A stretch of 64,000 bases of DNA, from positions 164,223 through 228,222 of the forward strand of contig JAFREE010000023.1 in assembly GCA_019400425.1 (NCBI GenBank), in the 5' to 3' direction. Source of the stretch: Hymenochaete sp. R1. Its lineage: Eukaryota > Basidiomycota > Agaricomycetes > Hymenochaetales > Hymenochaetaceae. Below the pieces are notes generated by a model. The model had not been told where the DNA came from. It saw only the letters and a list, made by a program, of their open reading frames with translations, and ran no database searches. This document shows, piece after piece, positions 36,371-49,736 of this stretch (its first letter is position 1; each line of letters opens with the position of its first letter). Position numbers and translations under genes: made by a program.

Positions 36371-37747
36371 AGACAGCGGTGGCTTCGGAGCCTGGGAGTC
36401 CTGGCGATATTGAAGACCTACAGAAGACGTTAAATGCCGGATGAAAGTGCTCGAAGGGGACAGCCTATGGGTCTGCGAAATCAAGTCCTATGGAATGCTT
36501 GAAATCAATACGCTGATCGTGTGTGCTTGCTGCCACGATCGCATTGGCTTCGCTTCTCTGGATGTATGATTCGCAGGCTCTTTGTTGTCTCCGTCTGATG
36601 CTCCTATTCCAGCTAGGCGTCTACGTGGTTCTTCTGCGTCTTGGAATTTCCAGACCCCGAGGTCGCTCTCGTCTTGTCTGTCTGCTTGTCTGTGCGACAC
36701 AACGCGAAACACCCTCTTCTTTCCGGTTTTTTTCTTACCATAATTGTGGTGAATTCTCCCGTGCCATTTTTCTCTGTCTCTTTTATTCTCATAGAGGTTC
36801 TCCCTTTTTTCCGTGTCGTATCTTTGTAACATCCCTTTCAACTGTACTTTTCTTCACGCAAACTTCTTTTTTATTGTTCCCGAATCTCGAACTTCAAAAA
36901 GCAGTTGACGTGGGAGTTACCCCTCAGTAGCTTTTATTCCTCTTCAAACATTCCCAAACTCTTGCGAATAATCTTATGCTTTTCTGCACGCCGGTACTCG
37001 AAGTCGGTTTGCCCTAGACGCTACTGCCACCCTGCCCGCCGTAGTGCCTTCCGTATATGATTGTACGCATGTATAACCTTCCTTAACTTCCTTTCTTTCA
37101 TGTTCATATCCACCTTTCTAAACTTTCATTTTAAACCTCCATGCAACTTCCTGTCCAATTATCTTGCTGAATCGATTTGTTTGTTCCTTGTCCTCTTTTC
37201 TCCTTTCTTTTTTCTTGTGACTGTGTGGTCTGATGGCTCTTGATGGCTCGTGGACTTGTACTTTAGGGTTTCTCTCTTCGCGTCTTTCGTCTCGTCTCTC
37301 TGTCCCTTTGTCTCTCACCCTCAAGTATCTCGAGTGTCGATTGGTAGATGGCGGTTTGTTGGTGTCGATATGCGAAGCCCCCTGTATGACTGGGTTTCTT
37401 TTTTTTTGGTAATACACTGCCGAAATATATGCCTTACTTTCTCTTCTTATGTTATCGGGATGTGAGCTTGGAAGGTCTAAAGAATACGGATGGTGGCGAT
37501 CGTCCGAGACGAGACATCCATTTCCAAAATCATTCAAACATTCGTTCGAAGGAAACACGAAGCAGCCTTTAACATTTCAAATAAATGGACCTAAAAGTAC
37601 ATTCCGTCTTCACTGCAAGCCAATCCAAATATGTCATACAGTAGTATCGTTCAGAGCATCGGCCAGACCATTTCAAGTAAGTCCGACTGCTAAATTCAAT
37701 GTCTCATCCACCAAGAGGCTTCCCATCCTTTCACGAAATCTGTTCCT
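36371..37747. other. 3' region of cyclin gene, pyrimidine-rich
   Basis: No gene recognised. 36540-37440 is markedly rich in T and C on the plus strand, more like a fungal leader or promoter than a 3' spacer, but no start codon with a plausible protein follows. Confidence 0.4.
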
Positions 37748-38413
37748 TTACTCGTTGAAGAATTCGATCGGCGTCTTCTCTGACATGAAGACAGTCCATG
37801 TCGTTGGGTGACCATCGGCATCGCGATTACCTTCTTCAGTGTAGATCGAGTGGAGGATCACGTCTTGCTCACCCTAGCGTGATAAATAGAGCGATTAGAC
37901 TTGTATTGCGAAGTTAGTGTATACGTAGTGATGAGCTACTTACCCTGTTCGGTGGGTCGTGCACCCTACACGAATCAAGTATAGCGTCAGACCATCGACA
38001 CACGCATGATTGGTCAAATCATCTCCCATCAAGGACATACCTGACATGGATGAAGGCCTGTCCTTCATCATCTACCAATGGTACCCTCACCTTCCCAAAT
38101 ATAATCACCCCATAAGACGTTATAGCTGTCCTGACCGCGACCAAATCCTTCTCGACGTCGAACGCTGTGAGTTCTTCGTCCGAGAGTCGTGAAGCACGAC
38201 CGAACATGCGAGGCTCGTGTTTGTCCCAGTGGTGACGGAGCTGAAGCAGTTTGGACTTGAGTTTGTGCTCGATAGTGGTGAAGGCTTCGATAGACTTGGG
38301 CTGCGGGGAGTGGAGCTCAGAGAGGTCCACGGTCTCTGCGGTGGCTGAACGATATAATATATATTGGTTTGGAGGTGCTAAATAGGATTCTCAACTAAAG
38401 CGTACGTACCCAT
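37748..38413 (-). CDS. Small conserved-looking protein of unknown function
   Basis: Four exons splice cleanly into about 150 residues. ATG at 38411-38413 is followed after four bases by an intron (GTACGT...GTTCAG), giving MATAETVDLSELHSPQPKSI. The second exon is helical (KLKSKLLQLRHHWDKHEP, DEELTAFDVEKDL) and continues GVIIFGKVRVPLVDDEG and AFIHVR. Introns with GTATGT...GTGTAG and GTAAGT...CGCTAG join VHDPPNR and then GEQDVILHSIYTEEGN. The end is MSEKTPIEFFNE. No signal peptide or membrane segment. The consistent phase of three introns supports a real gene. I do not recognise the family. Confidence 0.75.
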
Positions 38414-41400
38414 TTCTCTGGTGATTTGTTAGCGCAGGAGGAGGAGGACCTTGGTTGCACGCTGATATATGAAGACGGTGAGATGGAAACAAAGGATATG
38501 AGAGGTGACGCAATGTTCGCTGGCTATATGCATGCGCTAAGATTATTTTCCCACGACGCGTCGCGACGCGTTCGCTAATTGCAGAAATTCTCTCAGGCTG
38601 GCTCTCTCGTTCACTCTTCGAAACCATCCTCCTCATCGCAATGCCTGCCAAATTGCTGCGACATAAAGCGAAACAGAGACCTGTGGATTTTTATCGTGTG
38701 GCTTTGGCGTACGCATAACATGGAAGCAAAAGGGATCAGACCTTCTCGAGCGTGCGTATAGCGTTTTGTCAGGTTAAAGATGGTCACTGTCGTCACCGGG
38801 ATGAAGGCTGGACCAAAGCAATCCTCTGAAGTGAGATAATTTGACATAATAGAGGTACTTGTCAAATCAAAAGTGGTACAATGACTTTCGGAGCATCTTG
38901 CACACAGTATGGGATATGGAAACCGTACGTCGCGTTTTGACCTCACTTCAAACAACTCTGTCCTAACGCAAACGTCATCACTACTTGCATATGGAACAGA
39001 GTCACGACATTCTTTGCGTGATATTCTGGCCCATTGGAGAGCTCAAGCATGATCAGGAAGCGGAGGAGCTCAACCCAAGGAAGAAACTTGGATAAGGTAG
39101 ACAGTGATTTCAAGTGACTTGCCTCCATAAGTCTACGCTACCGAGAAGAAGTACACTCAGTTACCCAGATTTAGATTTTGGGCGACTGTGATTGAAGCAA
39201 ATAATTGAAACCAATACGATTCGATAGCCGGGGCCAAACCGGAAATACTAGTTATATACGCTGTTGAGGATCGAGCCGATTCGTATACGCCTCTGACGCC
39301 AGAATTGGAAATCGCCGGAATACAGGCAGACATTATGTCCTGTGCAACTGAATAGTGGAAACGGTAAACGAACATTCCTGGTACTGAGACGCTCACTCAC
39401 AAATGCGTCGCACATATTTGCTACGCTCCCATAGTCGATTTCGCGCAAGGCATGACTCGGACCTTGCATCAAATGACGCAAAAGATGGTGTCTATTTTTA
39501 TTCTCGCCACAGGTGGTCTTTGTGGTGCGCTTCAAAAAGCACGGCGTAGCAAAGATGAAGGGCTATTGCATGATTCCTAGTGTTATTCACTCAGCTTTTG
39601 CATAGAACCTGGGGTACCCAGTGAGTTCAGGTCTCATCTGATTTGTATACAGAGCGCATAACAGTAACTCAAGGATACATTATAGCACGAAACACGCCCT
39701 TTCTCATTATCTATCATAGGTAACTCTCCGGGCGCATGTCCAGCTCACCCCGTTACCTGGTTCTTAATAAATCTAAGCTTTAGATTGAAAGTTCAATTTT
39801 TTGTCCGTCACTTTTGCGCCGTCTTCTTTAAAAACGGAATGGAGCCAAACCTCAGGTTTTCAGCGCGATACTAGCTCATAACTAGCTCGATGAGAATATC
39901 GTATAACCCGACCCCACTTCAAATCGGACGAATGAACCTCGGCGCTCTCCGTACCTGTCAAAGATGCGTATGATCCGCATTGTTACCTAAGCTTTGCATT
40001 CCAACGTCAGCACACAATGCAGGTTGTTGGTGCAGCCTCAAGCATGTATGTCTTCCATCATCACTCGTGTTGATATTCGAGCTGATAGAAGGCAAAATAT
40101 AACTTTCCCCTCCCCTTCGACTTGACGCACGGCAGCTACGTTTATTCTATGAATACGCCGCCGAGCGTTGAAGATCACGGTTCCGCGACTCTATTCGCAA
40201 ATGATGGTGGCTAAAGAGCGGGCAGTTTCGATGCCCGAATTTCAAATTCGTCTGTCAAGGAGGCTGTTTGCCTTCGGCAAACATAATTTTGCCAACTCTA
40301 GATCCATAGGTTCCGTTAGGCTCCTGACGCTGGTATCAACTTTGAAAGATTTACAGGTCATATGGTGGCTATCTCACGCCTGCGCAACCCTATTTTCTCT
40401 GACTGAAACCGAGTTCTCCCTTCCAGGGCACAGCATCAAATCATCGCTCTGAGAGTGCTTACCGGAGATGTGGCTAAGTATCGTGAGTCTTGTATGGGTA
40501 TGGCACCGCAATCGGCGAAACAAGCTATCTCCTACCATCAATGGGCCAATAGTATGCACCTGGCGTTCTGCTGTTGCGATGCAATGCTTGCAAGATAGAC
40601 TTCCGTAGGGTTCCACAAATGCTACGCTTTGCGGATGGGCTCACTTTCTCGAATATAGGGGCATTTGTTCAATCACGCAGACACTTAGCGAAAAAAAAAT
40701 AGAATTTGCATTGATACGCTAACATCCCTTCCGCTTTCAGCCTCAAACAGCCTACAATTCACCTCATCTGTGCTGGAATCTCTGATAACGTGTCCAATTC
40801 AACGTTCTATGCTTGCTTGAAAACATCTTGGAAACGTGTAGAGTAACCATGGATAAACCTTACTGGCTTAGCGCCTTCAGCATTTGATATAATTGCTCCC
40901 TTCAGAAAGAAATGGCTCTTATCTACGGAGAGTATAATTGTGCCGGTGAGGAATCCATCCTCCTGACGTCTCGGATGTGCCATTTCCTATCTTAGAGGAC
41001 TCACATTTAAGTCCTCGACACTGCAGTAGTACAGCCCCGCAAACGTCCTTCGGTCGAGGAGTATTCTGTGTTCAAATATCTTCATCAAATGATTTTCTTG
41101 ATGGCTACCAGGCTGCGTGATGTACCATTTCCTTCTGTCGTCAAATCGAGGTAAGTGCCTCAAAAGGTTCGTTTAGATTGGCGCAGTCCTTTACTTCGCA
41201 TTGGTTCGAGTATCTATGATATGTTCCATGATATGATGCGGTCACTGTTGCGAATGCACTGCCCGCGCTTCTGTTCCTGACTTTGCCGGTGATGATTAGA
41301 ATTAGACGTTCGGATACTGGAAGAAGACCGGCAAAACTATATTTCGCTTTAGGACAGAGAACTTCAACGGATTGGATTGCTAGCTTTTGAAGGTCTTTCA

Positions 41401-42770
41401 ACTCACTGGATGCCGGTCAGGTCGGCCCAGAAGCGGGAGGGACCTTACTAGGGTAGGATGACCGCGCTCGAGTACCAACAAACTGGCAATGAGAATGAGT
41501 ATCGTTTCGAAGAGCGGCAAAGGGTGCTAATCTTGTTACGGGACTCGCCATCCACGCATGAGTCTTTCTCCCTCCTTTCACCGTAACGTTTCGAGCATCT
41601 TTTCCCGGAACACTGGATACTGCACGATCAGGGCTTGATGGAACGGTGAGACTCCAAAGGCCATCTCTTTGTTCTTGATGCACAAGATTATCTTGACCCT
41701 GGTGCTCCGAGCAGAAGATGAATATTGTGACGATTCTCATCAGAATTGATTTCGGAGACTCCTGCAGGCTTCTTCGTCGTAAGTAAGCATGTGCATCATC
41801 TTACTCGCCTTGATGGTAATGCGACGGTGGATGATTGTGACATTTCTAGGAGGGTGGACTCAAAACTGAAAAGGAAGTCAGTAGATTTACCGATTGCGAA
41901 AGACGGAGGAAGCACGACATGGATCCACTCAAACATTATTGTGGACGGAGTTCAACTTACCCCTGGAGCGTGTCCAATTCTAGCAACCTCTCTGGCATGG
42001 TTTTGTACAACATAAGTACGTCAAATACTCATACTTGGTACATACCCTGTGCACATATTTAAGTCCTTACAGGTAAATTGATGCATGTCTTCAACGAGGA
42101 AGTTGTTTCTCGAAGCAAGTTTTTGCCTTGCCAATCGGGGCTCGTGGTCTCATCTAGATGGAGTGCGGGGGGGCCAAAGACGGAGACGGAGATCTGTTTT
42201 CACGATCTTAGGCTCTTTCTGTTTTATCCGTATTCATCAAATAGGAAAGTAGTGTGAGGCTCTTCAGTACCGCTGAAGGAGGGCCATAGGATAGGATTAC
42301 TTGAACTGGGAAACAGATCCCAATTGGAACGACGGCGGAAGCAGAACGATCCGTGTTCGGGTAGATACAGGAAGATCGTCTACAAATAAAATAGGCGCCA
42401 AAAAACATGAGGCGGCCGACAGAACGCATGAGACATGGCATGACGACCAAACGTTTTCAATGAAATCTTGATCTCTGCACACAAGCTAGCTACAATGGAA
42501 CTTTCTACCTGCCAAGCGAATTTCGAAGTATTTCCATGAAAGTGTGGGGAACCCGTAGACAAATCAGAGCAAAGAAAAAAAAAGTATTCTATAAACGTGA
42601 TAGCAAGATCAGAACTCTTATATATATATACAGTACTTATTTTACTAATCGGTATATCACCATGCGGGTATAGACATGCTGAAAAACTACAACGAATTAC
42701 ATTACAGTATAGCCGGCTTGATTATGATCATAGAGAGAGGATAGATGCGGAGTTTTCTCATGTGCCCAAG
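38414..42770. other. Gene-poor region with coding-like fragments
   Basis: No gene can be assembled. The minus-strand segments 39157-39535 (contains VAQDIMSACIPAISNSG, SISGLAPAIESYWFQLF) and 41141-41401 (KAKYSFAGLLPVSERLILI) read like protein, but their joins are out of frame or lack good splice sites. They may be remnants of decayed genes. 42619-42630 is a short TA run. Confidence 0.4.
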
Positions 42771-43845
42771 TTAGTAGTATCCATATGCTTCGACAGGTCG
42801 AGCTGCCGGCAAAGAGTCCCATCGAGGATAGTCGCGATGCTCAACGGCATGCACCGCAGAGGTAGCGTAGGCGGAGGGAGGTACAGAATTCGCGGTAGAA
42901 GGGCGAGAATTAGAGGGGGATGACCCAGAACCATTCGGCGATCCAGTGTAGTCGTAGCTCCCGTTCATAGGTGTGTAGGAAGGAGTGAGGGTCGGTCCTG
43001 CGCTCATAGGCAACGGAGGTGAGCCTTGAGCTACGTGGCTATGAACGCCATTACTGAAAGACGCCATTGAGTCCAGGAAGCCCACAAATGCCTCGAGAAA
43101 ACTCACGTCTGGCGGTTCAGCTGACTGGCGTGATCCGTATAAGGATACGTAGCAACAGGACCACTGATTAATTTTGCGTCAGGACGAGCCCACAGAATCG
43201 AAGGAAAAGGGTTTTTGTACATACCTATGCCGTCTCTCCTGCATCAGCGCTGGTGGACCATTTACACTCTGCATACCAGCTTCTTGGTCTCGTGCGCCTG
43301 CCGTGCTCGGTGTTTCATCACGAGGTGTCGAGGGGCCCGATGAGCGCGACGGTGACTCCACATTTGTGATACTCTCTTCAGTTACTGAATTTTTACGAGC
43401 AGGAACCTTTGCCTTCTTTGCAGGTTGAGGATCCGGCCACGTACACTGGATAAAGGCGTGTCAATTGGAGCTTCAAACATTAATCATACTTCGTCACCCA
43501 CCTCTCGCTGGCCATTTGTGCACCGCGTGCATTTTGGTTTTGCCTCATCGCACTTAAACGATAGATCAAGATGATGGCGCGGCAAAGAGCGTCGACGAAA
43601 TGTACCTTAATCTTCTTGCTTCTGCAAGTCATACATCCTGTTTTGCTACGCGTGTACTTCGGACGTTTGCGCTGGTTTTCAGTCCTAATCGGACCTGAAA
43701 CTGGCTGCACCATACTGTGCGCCATCCCCTGGGCGTACTGTCCATGGTGGACATGGGGGTGGGCATAGGCATGAGGATGCGCCGGATGAGCTTGCATTGC
43801 ATACTGGGGTGCAGGAGCGGTGATGTAAGGAATAGAACTGAACAT
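42771..43845 (-). CDS. Zn2Cys6 binuclear zinc-cluster transcription factor
   Basis: Fungal nuclear DNA-binding regulator. The chosen start is ATG 43845 (MFSSIPYITAPAPQ). A His/Ala-rich leader is followed by KRPKYTRSKTGCMTCRSKK and, across two introns, IK|CDEAKPKCTRCTNGQRE|CTWPD. The spliced cluster is C-x2-C-x6-C-x6-C-x2-C-x6-C, a perfect zinc-cluster spacing, with a basic RSKK stretch typical of DNA contact. A KKAK-type basic patch and Ser/Pro-rich low-complexity tail follow, including TYPYTDHASQLNRQT|NGVHSHVAQG across another in-phase intron, and the end is WDSLPAARPVEAYGYY. The protein is short (about 280 residues) and lacks the large middle homology region of many family members. Target genes are unknown. 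Confidence 0.9.
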
Positions 43846-46800
43846 CGAATGCGTCAGAAAGTACAAGGAGCTTAGGAACTGTGAGTGCGTACTATGGGAG
43901 GTGGTGAGTCATGTTGATACTCTTTGAAGAAGTAACAAGCAAGAATCTAAGCAGAGCCGCAGACAAGGTAGACGGAGAAAAAAAAACCAAAGACGGAGAC
44001 TTTGTGTTGGCTGAGCAGGTATCCAGTGGTTTATATGGAATCGTAGTTCATCAAAAGGGTCGTCGGAATGTGTAAAGGATTCAGGGTTGTGTTGCCTTCT
44101 GGTTCGGTTATTCGAACAGAATTTTCTTCAAGCTGCTACGCCACCACGTCCTGACTGTCCTGACTTACCAACACGGCTCGCTTAAATGGGCTAGCCGACC
44201 GGTCAACGGATCAATTTCTGCGAGGGCAGTGGTTTGAGCCCAACGTTTCTCCAATTTGAGGGTGGGGCTCGTCCAATTCTTCGTCCCTGTTCAATTATTT
44301 TCCTCTTTTCCCTATTGCTTTTCACAGTTACGTAAACAATGGCCCTGCTTCTGAATGTCCAAGCACTCACCCATCATCTTTCCAGCTGCATGTAGTCTTT
44401 CGTGGGTTTATTTATGTACGCTGAGTTCAGCGTCTCAAAGAAGGAAGACGGACTGATAGATACCTTGTTGTTTATTGTGCAAGAAGATTGAGAACCCTTG
44501 AAAAATATGTTTAGTGGAGAAAGCGATGGAAGTTTTAATCGTCGATCTTGATCTCAATTCAATCTCTTCCGGGGTCTCTACATTGGTCCATTTCATGCAA
44601 GTGGACTGAACAAATTGTGAGCGGAGTACCAGAGTACGTCTAAGATTCAAAGTGAAATTGCCTTCTATGGGTGCCCGATGTTGGGTTTCTCCTAGCATTC
44701 CGCTGGAAAAACAAGAGTGATGAAGCATTCGGCGGACTTAGCGAGCTTGGGATGGAACAACCACCACGCGAGAAATCTGCTTTGACCGTCCAAGCCACGT
44801 CTAAGCTTTGGCGTCAGATGAATCGGCCTGCGGATGAAAGCCACTCAACTTTCCCTCCAACACATCAGTAGCAGCAATGAGCCTTCGCTCTGATTCACAA
44901 TGAGAACTCAAGCAAGCTTACAATGACGCTTCTGTGAGGTCAATAGAAATCGTGTGAAGGAGTTCAGTAGCATATAAGGGAGCACTGAACAAAGAGTGCA
45001 CTCCGTTACACACCGTTACATTGGAAATGATTTACCAATCGTCGTCCATCGTGTCATTTCGAAGCCCCTGGGAGTGCGTCATTCAAAAAGAAATAGTTGA
45101 CAACAAAGAGCACACGCCCTCAACCTCTCCACCACGGTCACTAGTTGATTGATCACGTTGTAAAGTACGTTGTACCCTCCGAGACCGTAATCTTACGTTC
45201 GTAGATTGAAAAATGCGTGAGTGCTTGGTACAGTGAAAGTTTTTTGTGATCTATCACATCAGCTGAGACGTACTCATAGGTAAGATGACTCCACCATTCA
45301 TCGTTGTACTGCGTGTCTGAATATCGTGTCTTCTTTGACCAATGAATGGAAAGAAGAGGGGGACTTGAAGTCTCATGTCTACTGTTGTCTAAGGCAAATC
45401 TACGGCTGACGTTGGTTGGGACCGTATGCAACAGTCTCCGAGAATCAGCTCTGCCACGATGATGAGACGAAGTTCCGAAGGTCTCGCAAAAGCTTTGGTG
45501 GCCAAACTCCTGTTTGGGAGTATCCCCATACGGCACTTCGTCGTCGATCAACAAGAATTGATTTCATTCATTCGATGTTTTACCTGACTTCTCATCTCAT
45601 AGGGGATAGTAGTAGTTCTTTTTAGTCTTCAGACTCCGAATCAAGGCCAAAGAAACATGCATGTTTGTCGGAGCTTGACATGGAGATTTCAAAGCTGCGT
45701 CCGTGTCGGCTAGGAGCAGAATCGGTTGTCAGTGCGATATGGCTGCAAAGCTTTCGTACCTTCGCGTCGCTTATCCTGCTGTTAGTATTCAGAAGCCAAA
45801 GGTCTCCGGCGGCCGTCATTGGCCACAACCCCGTGTTCGATTGTTTCGAACCAACAAGCCCAGACAGTGATTCCTTCTGCACGCGTTAGCGAAGATCAAG
45901 CACTTTCAAAGTTCGAGCCTTGGCCTCTTTTCTTTCTAGCTGGATTTCTCAGGGACCGATCGTCTTGTAGCGAGTGAATGTTTCGCCGTAACCATTTGCA
46001 CATTCTTGTCAGACATATCTCTCGTCTTTGTTGACGAAAACGCACTTGTTCTGCGCCAAGAAGAGGATCTGTATTGCGGGATGAGAAGGACCCGCGATAG
46101 TTGCCCGAAGATGCCCTTCACTATACCGAAAATCCCGGTAAAATTCGCTAAAGGCCACACGGCAAGATAACACCATGTATTTGAACAGGACAATGGGTGT
46201 ACGGAAAGACGCACCGAAGTCCCACGTAAGCATGACTTAATGAAGACTGCTGTCGTAAAGCCTCGCAAAATAGGCCGTACACCAGGTTGTCTTCTCGAGT
46301 CTAACGCCACCCCAAACTCCGTCATCGAAGCGTTCGTTACCGTAGCATCTATGCGCAAGCATGCTTAAACGTGGCCGACGTTCAATCCCGGCTGTAAAAT
46401 AAGATAATGAACGCGTGCCCTCGTGTCTGAGTTTTTGGCTTTTTACGCACTTTCTATCCACATACCGAGACGGGCTGTGCGATGCACGCGTTTGCCGCAC
46501 ACCAGCGAAGAATTGACATGAGGAAATATCGGTCCTAACAGTCCTTGAAAAACGCATTCAAGATATGGCCCATGCTTCTTATTAGAAATATGTAAGTGAA
46601 ACGGTCTTATTTGCATGCCAATTTGGACGTACACATTTTTGCATGAGGTTTCAAGTTCATCTAAAGCCCCGTTTTCTACCAGCCGTGCTCCAGGCCACAG
46701 GCGGCATACTCCGGAAACTTCACCTTTGGTACGTAGGTGGGCTTCGAGTTCATCTGTTTCATCGATATGAACAGGGGATCGTTATGCAGCACAATGCTCA

Positions 46801-47845
46801 GGGTGCCGGTGCATGGCGCATACAGGGCCTTTAGCCCCCACTTAGTCGTTTAAAACACGTTCGAAGTACGATTCTTGAACGACATTAGTAAAATCAAGGG
46901 GAAAAATCAAGGGGAAAAATCACTTGGTAATTTGTAGTTCACTCACTTTCAATACACACATTGACGTTAGACAGGAAGCTCTCCATTCCTTTCGAAGCAC
47001 GAGGCCTAGCAACACTCGACCAACTGAATCCGGCTAGCCCATAGTTTTCCTGTCAGTCAATGCCAATGTCACCCGTAGTCTCCGCAGCGAGCGCCGTAGA
47101 CACGCTTCCAAACTAGTCAGATCTTCGCGGGGAAAAGGGATTGAAAAAAAAATCAACGCCCATTGTGGGTTGGTTGGCGCTAAATCCAAACAAGCGCAAA
47201 CGCAACGGGTAAAGAAGGTAAAGAGGGACCAGCACCGCTCTTCCGCGTGCGCTCGTCCCGGTCTGGAGAAGCCAGAAAGCCCCCGTTTCGGACCAAAGTA
47301 CCTGGACGACTCGGGAAGTGGACAAGGGATCAATTCAACTCAATTGCACCAATTCAGTTCATTATCGGCTATTTCCCTCTCCGTTGGCTTCTTTTCAATT
47401 TTTGTTTGTTTGTTTTGTTATGATGGTTTGATGAAGTTGGCGAGAGGAGCGGGGTTCGGGACTAGAAAACGGCGAGTAAGAAGCCGGGTCAGGAGGTATC
47501 GTCGTGAAAGAGGAGCGGGGCATCAGAAACACTATCAGGTGGAGATTGATGGATCTTGAGGCAACGTAGTTTTCTGTCTTGAGAGTAACAACGTCAGCTA
47601 GGAGAAACTCAACTGAAAGCTGAGCCCAAGACGTCTGATCGAAAAATGGGCAATTGAAAGGAGACTAAGGAGACCATGGGACGCGCTGGATAACTTCCAG
47701 GGTCAAGTGGCGAGTTCCAGCGGAATATATCATTATACAATGTGAGAATAAGATGCAAACGGAGGTGGAAGAGCAATAACAAGTACGACAGAGATGAAGC
47801 CGGGAAAGAGAACTAAAGTGAACAAGGGAATAGATTGCATACGAA
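43846..47845. other. Gene-poor region with unassigned minus-strand fragments
   Basis: No family recognised over 4 kb. Minus-strand stretches at 44435-44728, 45153-45554, 45622-45882 and 46009-46560 have protein-like composition (for example WSHLTYEYVSADVIDHKKL and SEFYRDFRYSEGHLRATIAG) but are separated by stops and frame changes. A 12-base unit (AAATCAAGGGGA) repeats twice near 46893-46917. The right end is the SLU7 3' flank. Confidence 0.4.
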
Positions 47846-49736
47846 TCATACAAAATCTTCGTTGTCCTTGTAGTTGAACATCGGATCCTCCGCACCAGCT
47901 GTCCTGTTCCGCCTGTATGCCTCTGCAAAATGGAATCAATCAGTCCCACTTCTCCCGGTAAAGTACTCAGGAGCAACGCACCCAAATCCTCCTCCGTCAC
48001 CTCAGCCTTATCACCACCTTTCCCAGCGGAGTAACTACTGTTATACTTTTTCTTCCTGCCCCTGTCGTCGTCATCATCATCCGCCATTACCTTTCGCTTC
48101 TTCTCCTCTCGTATCGCCTCCGCTAACCTCGCTTCATCCAACGAGATGTCGCCTTCGCCAATGACGCGCTTCCCGACACCAAAGTTACCGTTCTGTCGGT
48201 CCCTATCGGATGCTTTGCTCTTTCCCTTGTTTGATGTGCCTCCTGACTCAAGCCGTTCTTGATGTTGCTCAACGAGCGATTTGTTTGGTGCGGCAGCATC
48301 TGCGTTGACGGAGTCGGAAGCAGATGCGAGTAAAGCGCGTGCGCTGCTGGCTTCCGCGGCTTCAATAGCAGCTCGACCAGCACAGTATGATACGTGCGTC
48401 GTCGAGTGACAGCATGCGTATCCCCACTGACCGGAAGAGACGTCGTGCCATGACCCCCACACCGACGTATGGTTGTTGATATATACATCTTCAGCGTACT
48501 TTGATCTCGTCTTGACACGTTCGCGGCCTTTGATGACCTGACCCGTGCGAGAATACTCGACATATTCCTCTGTCTGGCCCTGGAGAAGCTCCTTCGGTGC
48601 AGTGTCGAGGTACTCCTCGCCACCATACTTTGAGAGAATCCCGGCCTTGTGAGTTCCCCGCAGCTCATCTTTTTTCTCGCGAAATTGCTTGTGAAGCACT
48701 TCACCTTGGGTTGGGTTCGCATTGAGATGAACGTCGTTACCCCGCTGCGAACTTTGCCACGCAAAAAGCTGTAGCTTCTGGACATCGGGTGCATCACCGG
48801 AATGCCGCAGGAAATTGTCCCCAGCAAACTTGGCTTCTTCAGCCGGTACATTCTTCACGGGTGCATCACGCATGGAGCGCGTCTTCGGGTCATAGTAAGC
48901 AGATTCGGGATCGAGGTTGATGAGGTACTTGGCGGTGTCTTCGCGAATTCGCAAATTTCGGACCGTGATACGTGTTTTTGTGTCGAGTTTCTGACCGACA
49001 GCGTCCGCTGCGTCAGCGTATTTTTCTTCATCATCATCGTCGTCGTCGCTCGAGCCGAAGTCCGGATCACCACCTTCCCCGTCGGCTTTCTTTGCTTTCG
49101 CAAGCTTTCGTACGGCAGCAAGATCTGTAGTCGTTTGCGAGTCTATCTCCTGTTCACGCAGCTTCTGTCGAGCAGCTTCTACGGCGGCATACTCGTCGTA
49201 AATCTTCTTGTGCTCCGCTGGGTCGTAACCATTCCATCGATCGCGTTTAGCATCATAGCCGTCAGCGATGTCCTGTGCGAGGTCGTCTGCTTGAATGTCC
49301 TTGTTTGTGTACTTCGCACCCTTCTTCCTTGGCCTTTCGATGCAGTCCTGCCGTTTGTGTGTTAAAGCGCCGCAGTTTTCGCATGCTCCCTTCCTGAACT
49401 TCGTAGCAGCGGGACCGGCCTTCTTGCCACGGTTATACCATTTGTCGATGTCTGAAGTTTTGATCTCAGATTTACGTTGATGGCTTAAGGATGGAGCGCC
49501 AGTGTCGAGATACCATGGAGCCTGAGAAATGTATTCTACGAAATGATGAGCGTTGAGTGAGATGAGCGAATTCGATAAAGGACTCACGGGGAATGTGAGG
49601 ATTGATTGGTTTGCCTTCTGCATCGAGTTCAGCAGGCGCCGTACCCGCTTTACGCGCAGCTTCAAGATCCTTTTGACGCCTGAACTCTTCACGAGAGACC
49701 TTCCCGACAGCGGTAGCAGACGCCATGGTTGTTGCT
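47846..49736 (-). CDS. SLU7: Pre-mRNA splicing factor SLU7
   Basis: Second-step splicing factor that helps select the 3' splice site. The start [15 protein letters not shown] gives exon 1 ending PINPHIP, followed by an intron (GTGAGT) and [20 protein letters not shown]. The zinc knuckle is [13 protein letters not shown] (C-x2-C-x4-H-x4-C) with [10 protein letters not shown], as in the family. Further conserved blocks are [86 protein letters not shown] and [18 protein letters not shown] Lys/Glu-rich tail and a last exon (intron GTGCGT...TTGCAG) end in [14 protein letters not shown]. About 580 residues, a normal length. It shares a short upstream spacer with the divergent gene to its right. Confidence 0.93.

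Noticed and set aside
47170..47559. 129-codon plus-strand open frame left of SLU7
   Set aside because: Composition is basic low-complexity with no motif, and it lies in the SLU7 3' flank without promoter or splice signals.
48123..48851. 242-codon minus-strand open frame inside SLU7
   Set aside because: It is a shifted frame of the SLU7 exon; the SLU7 frame carries the conserved motifs.
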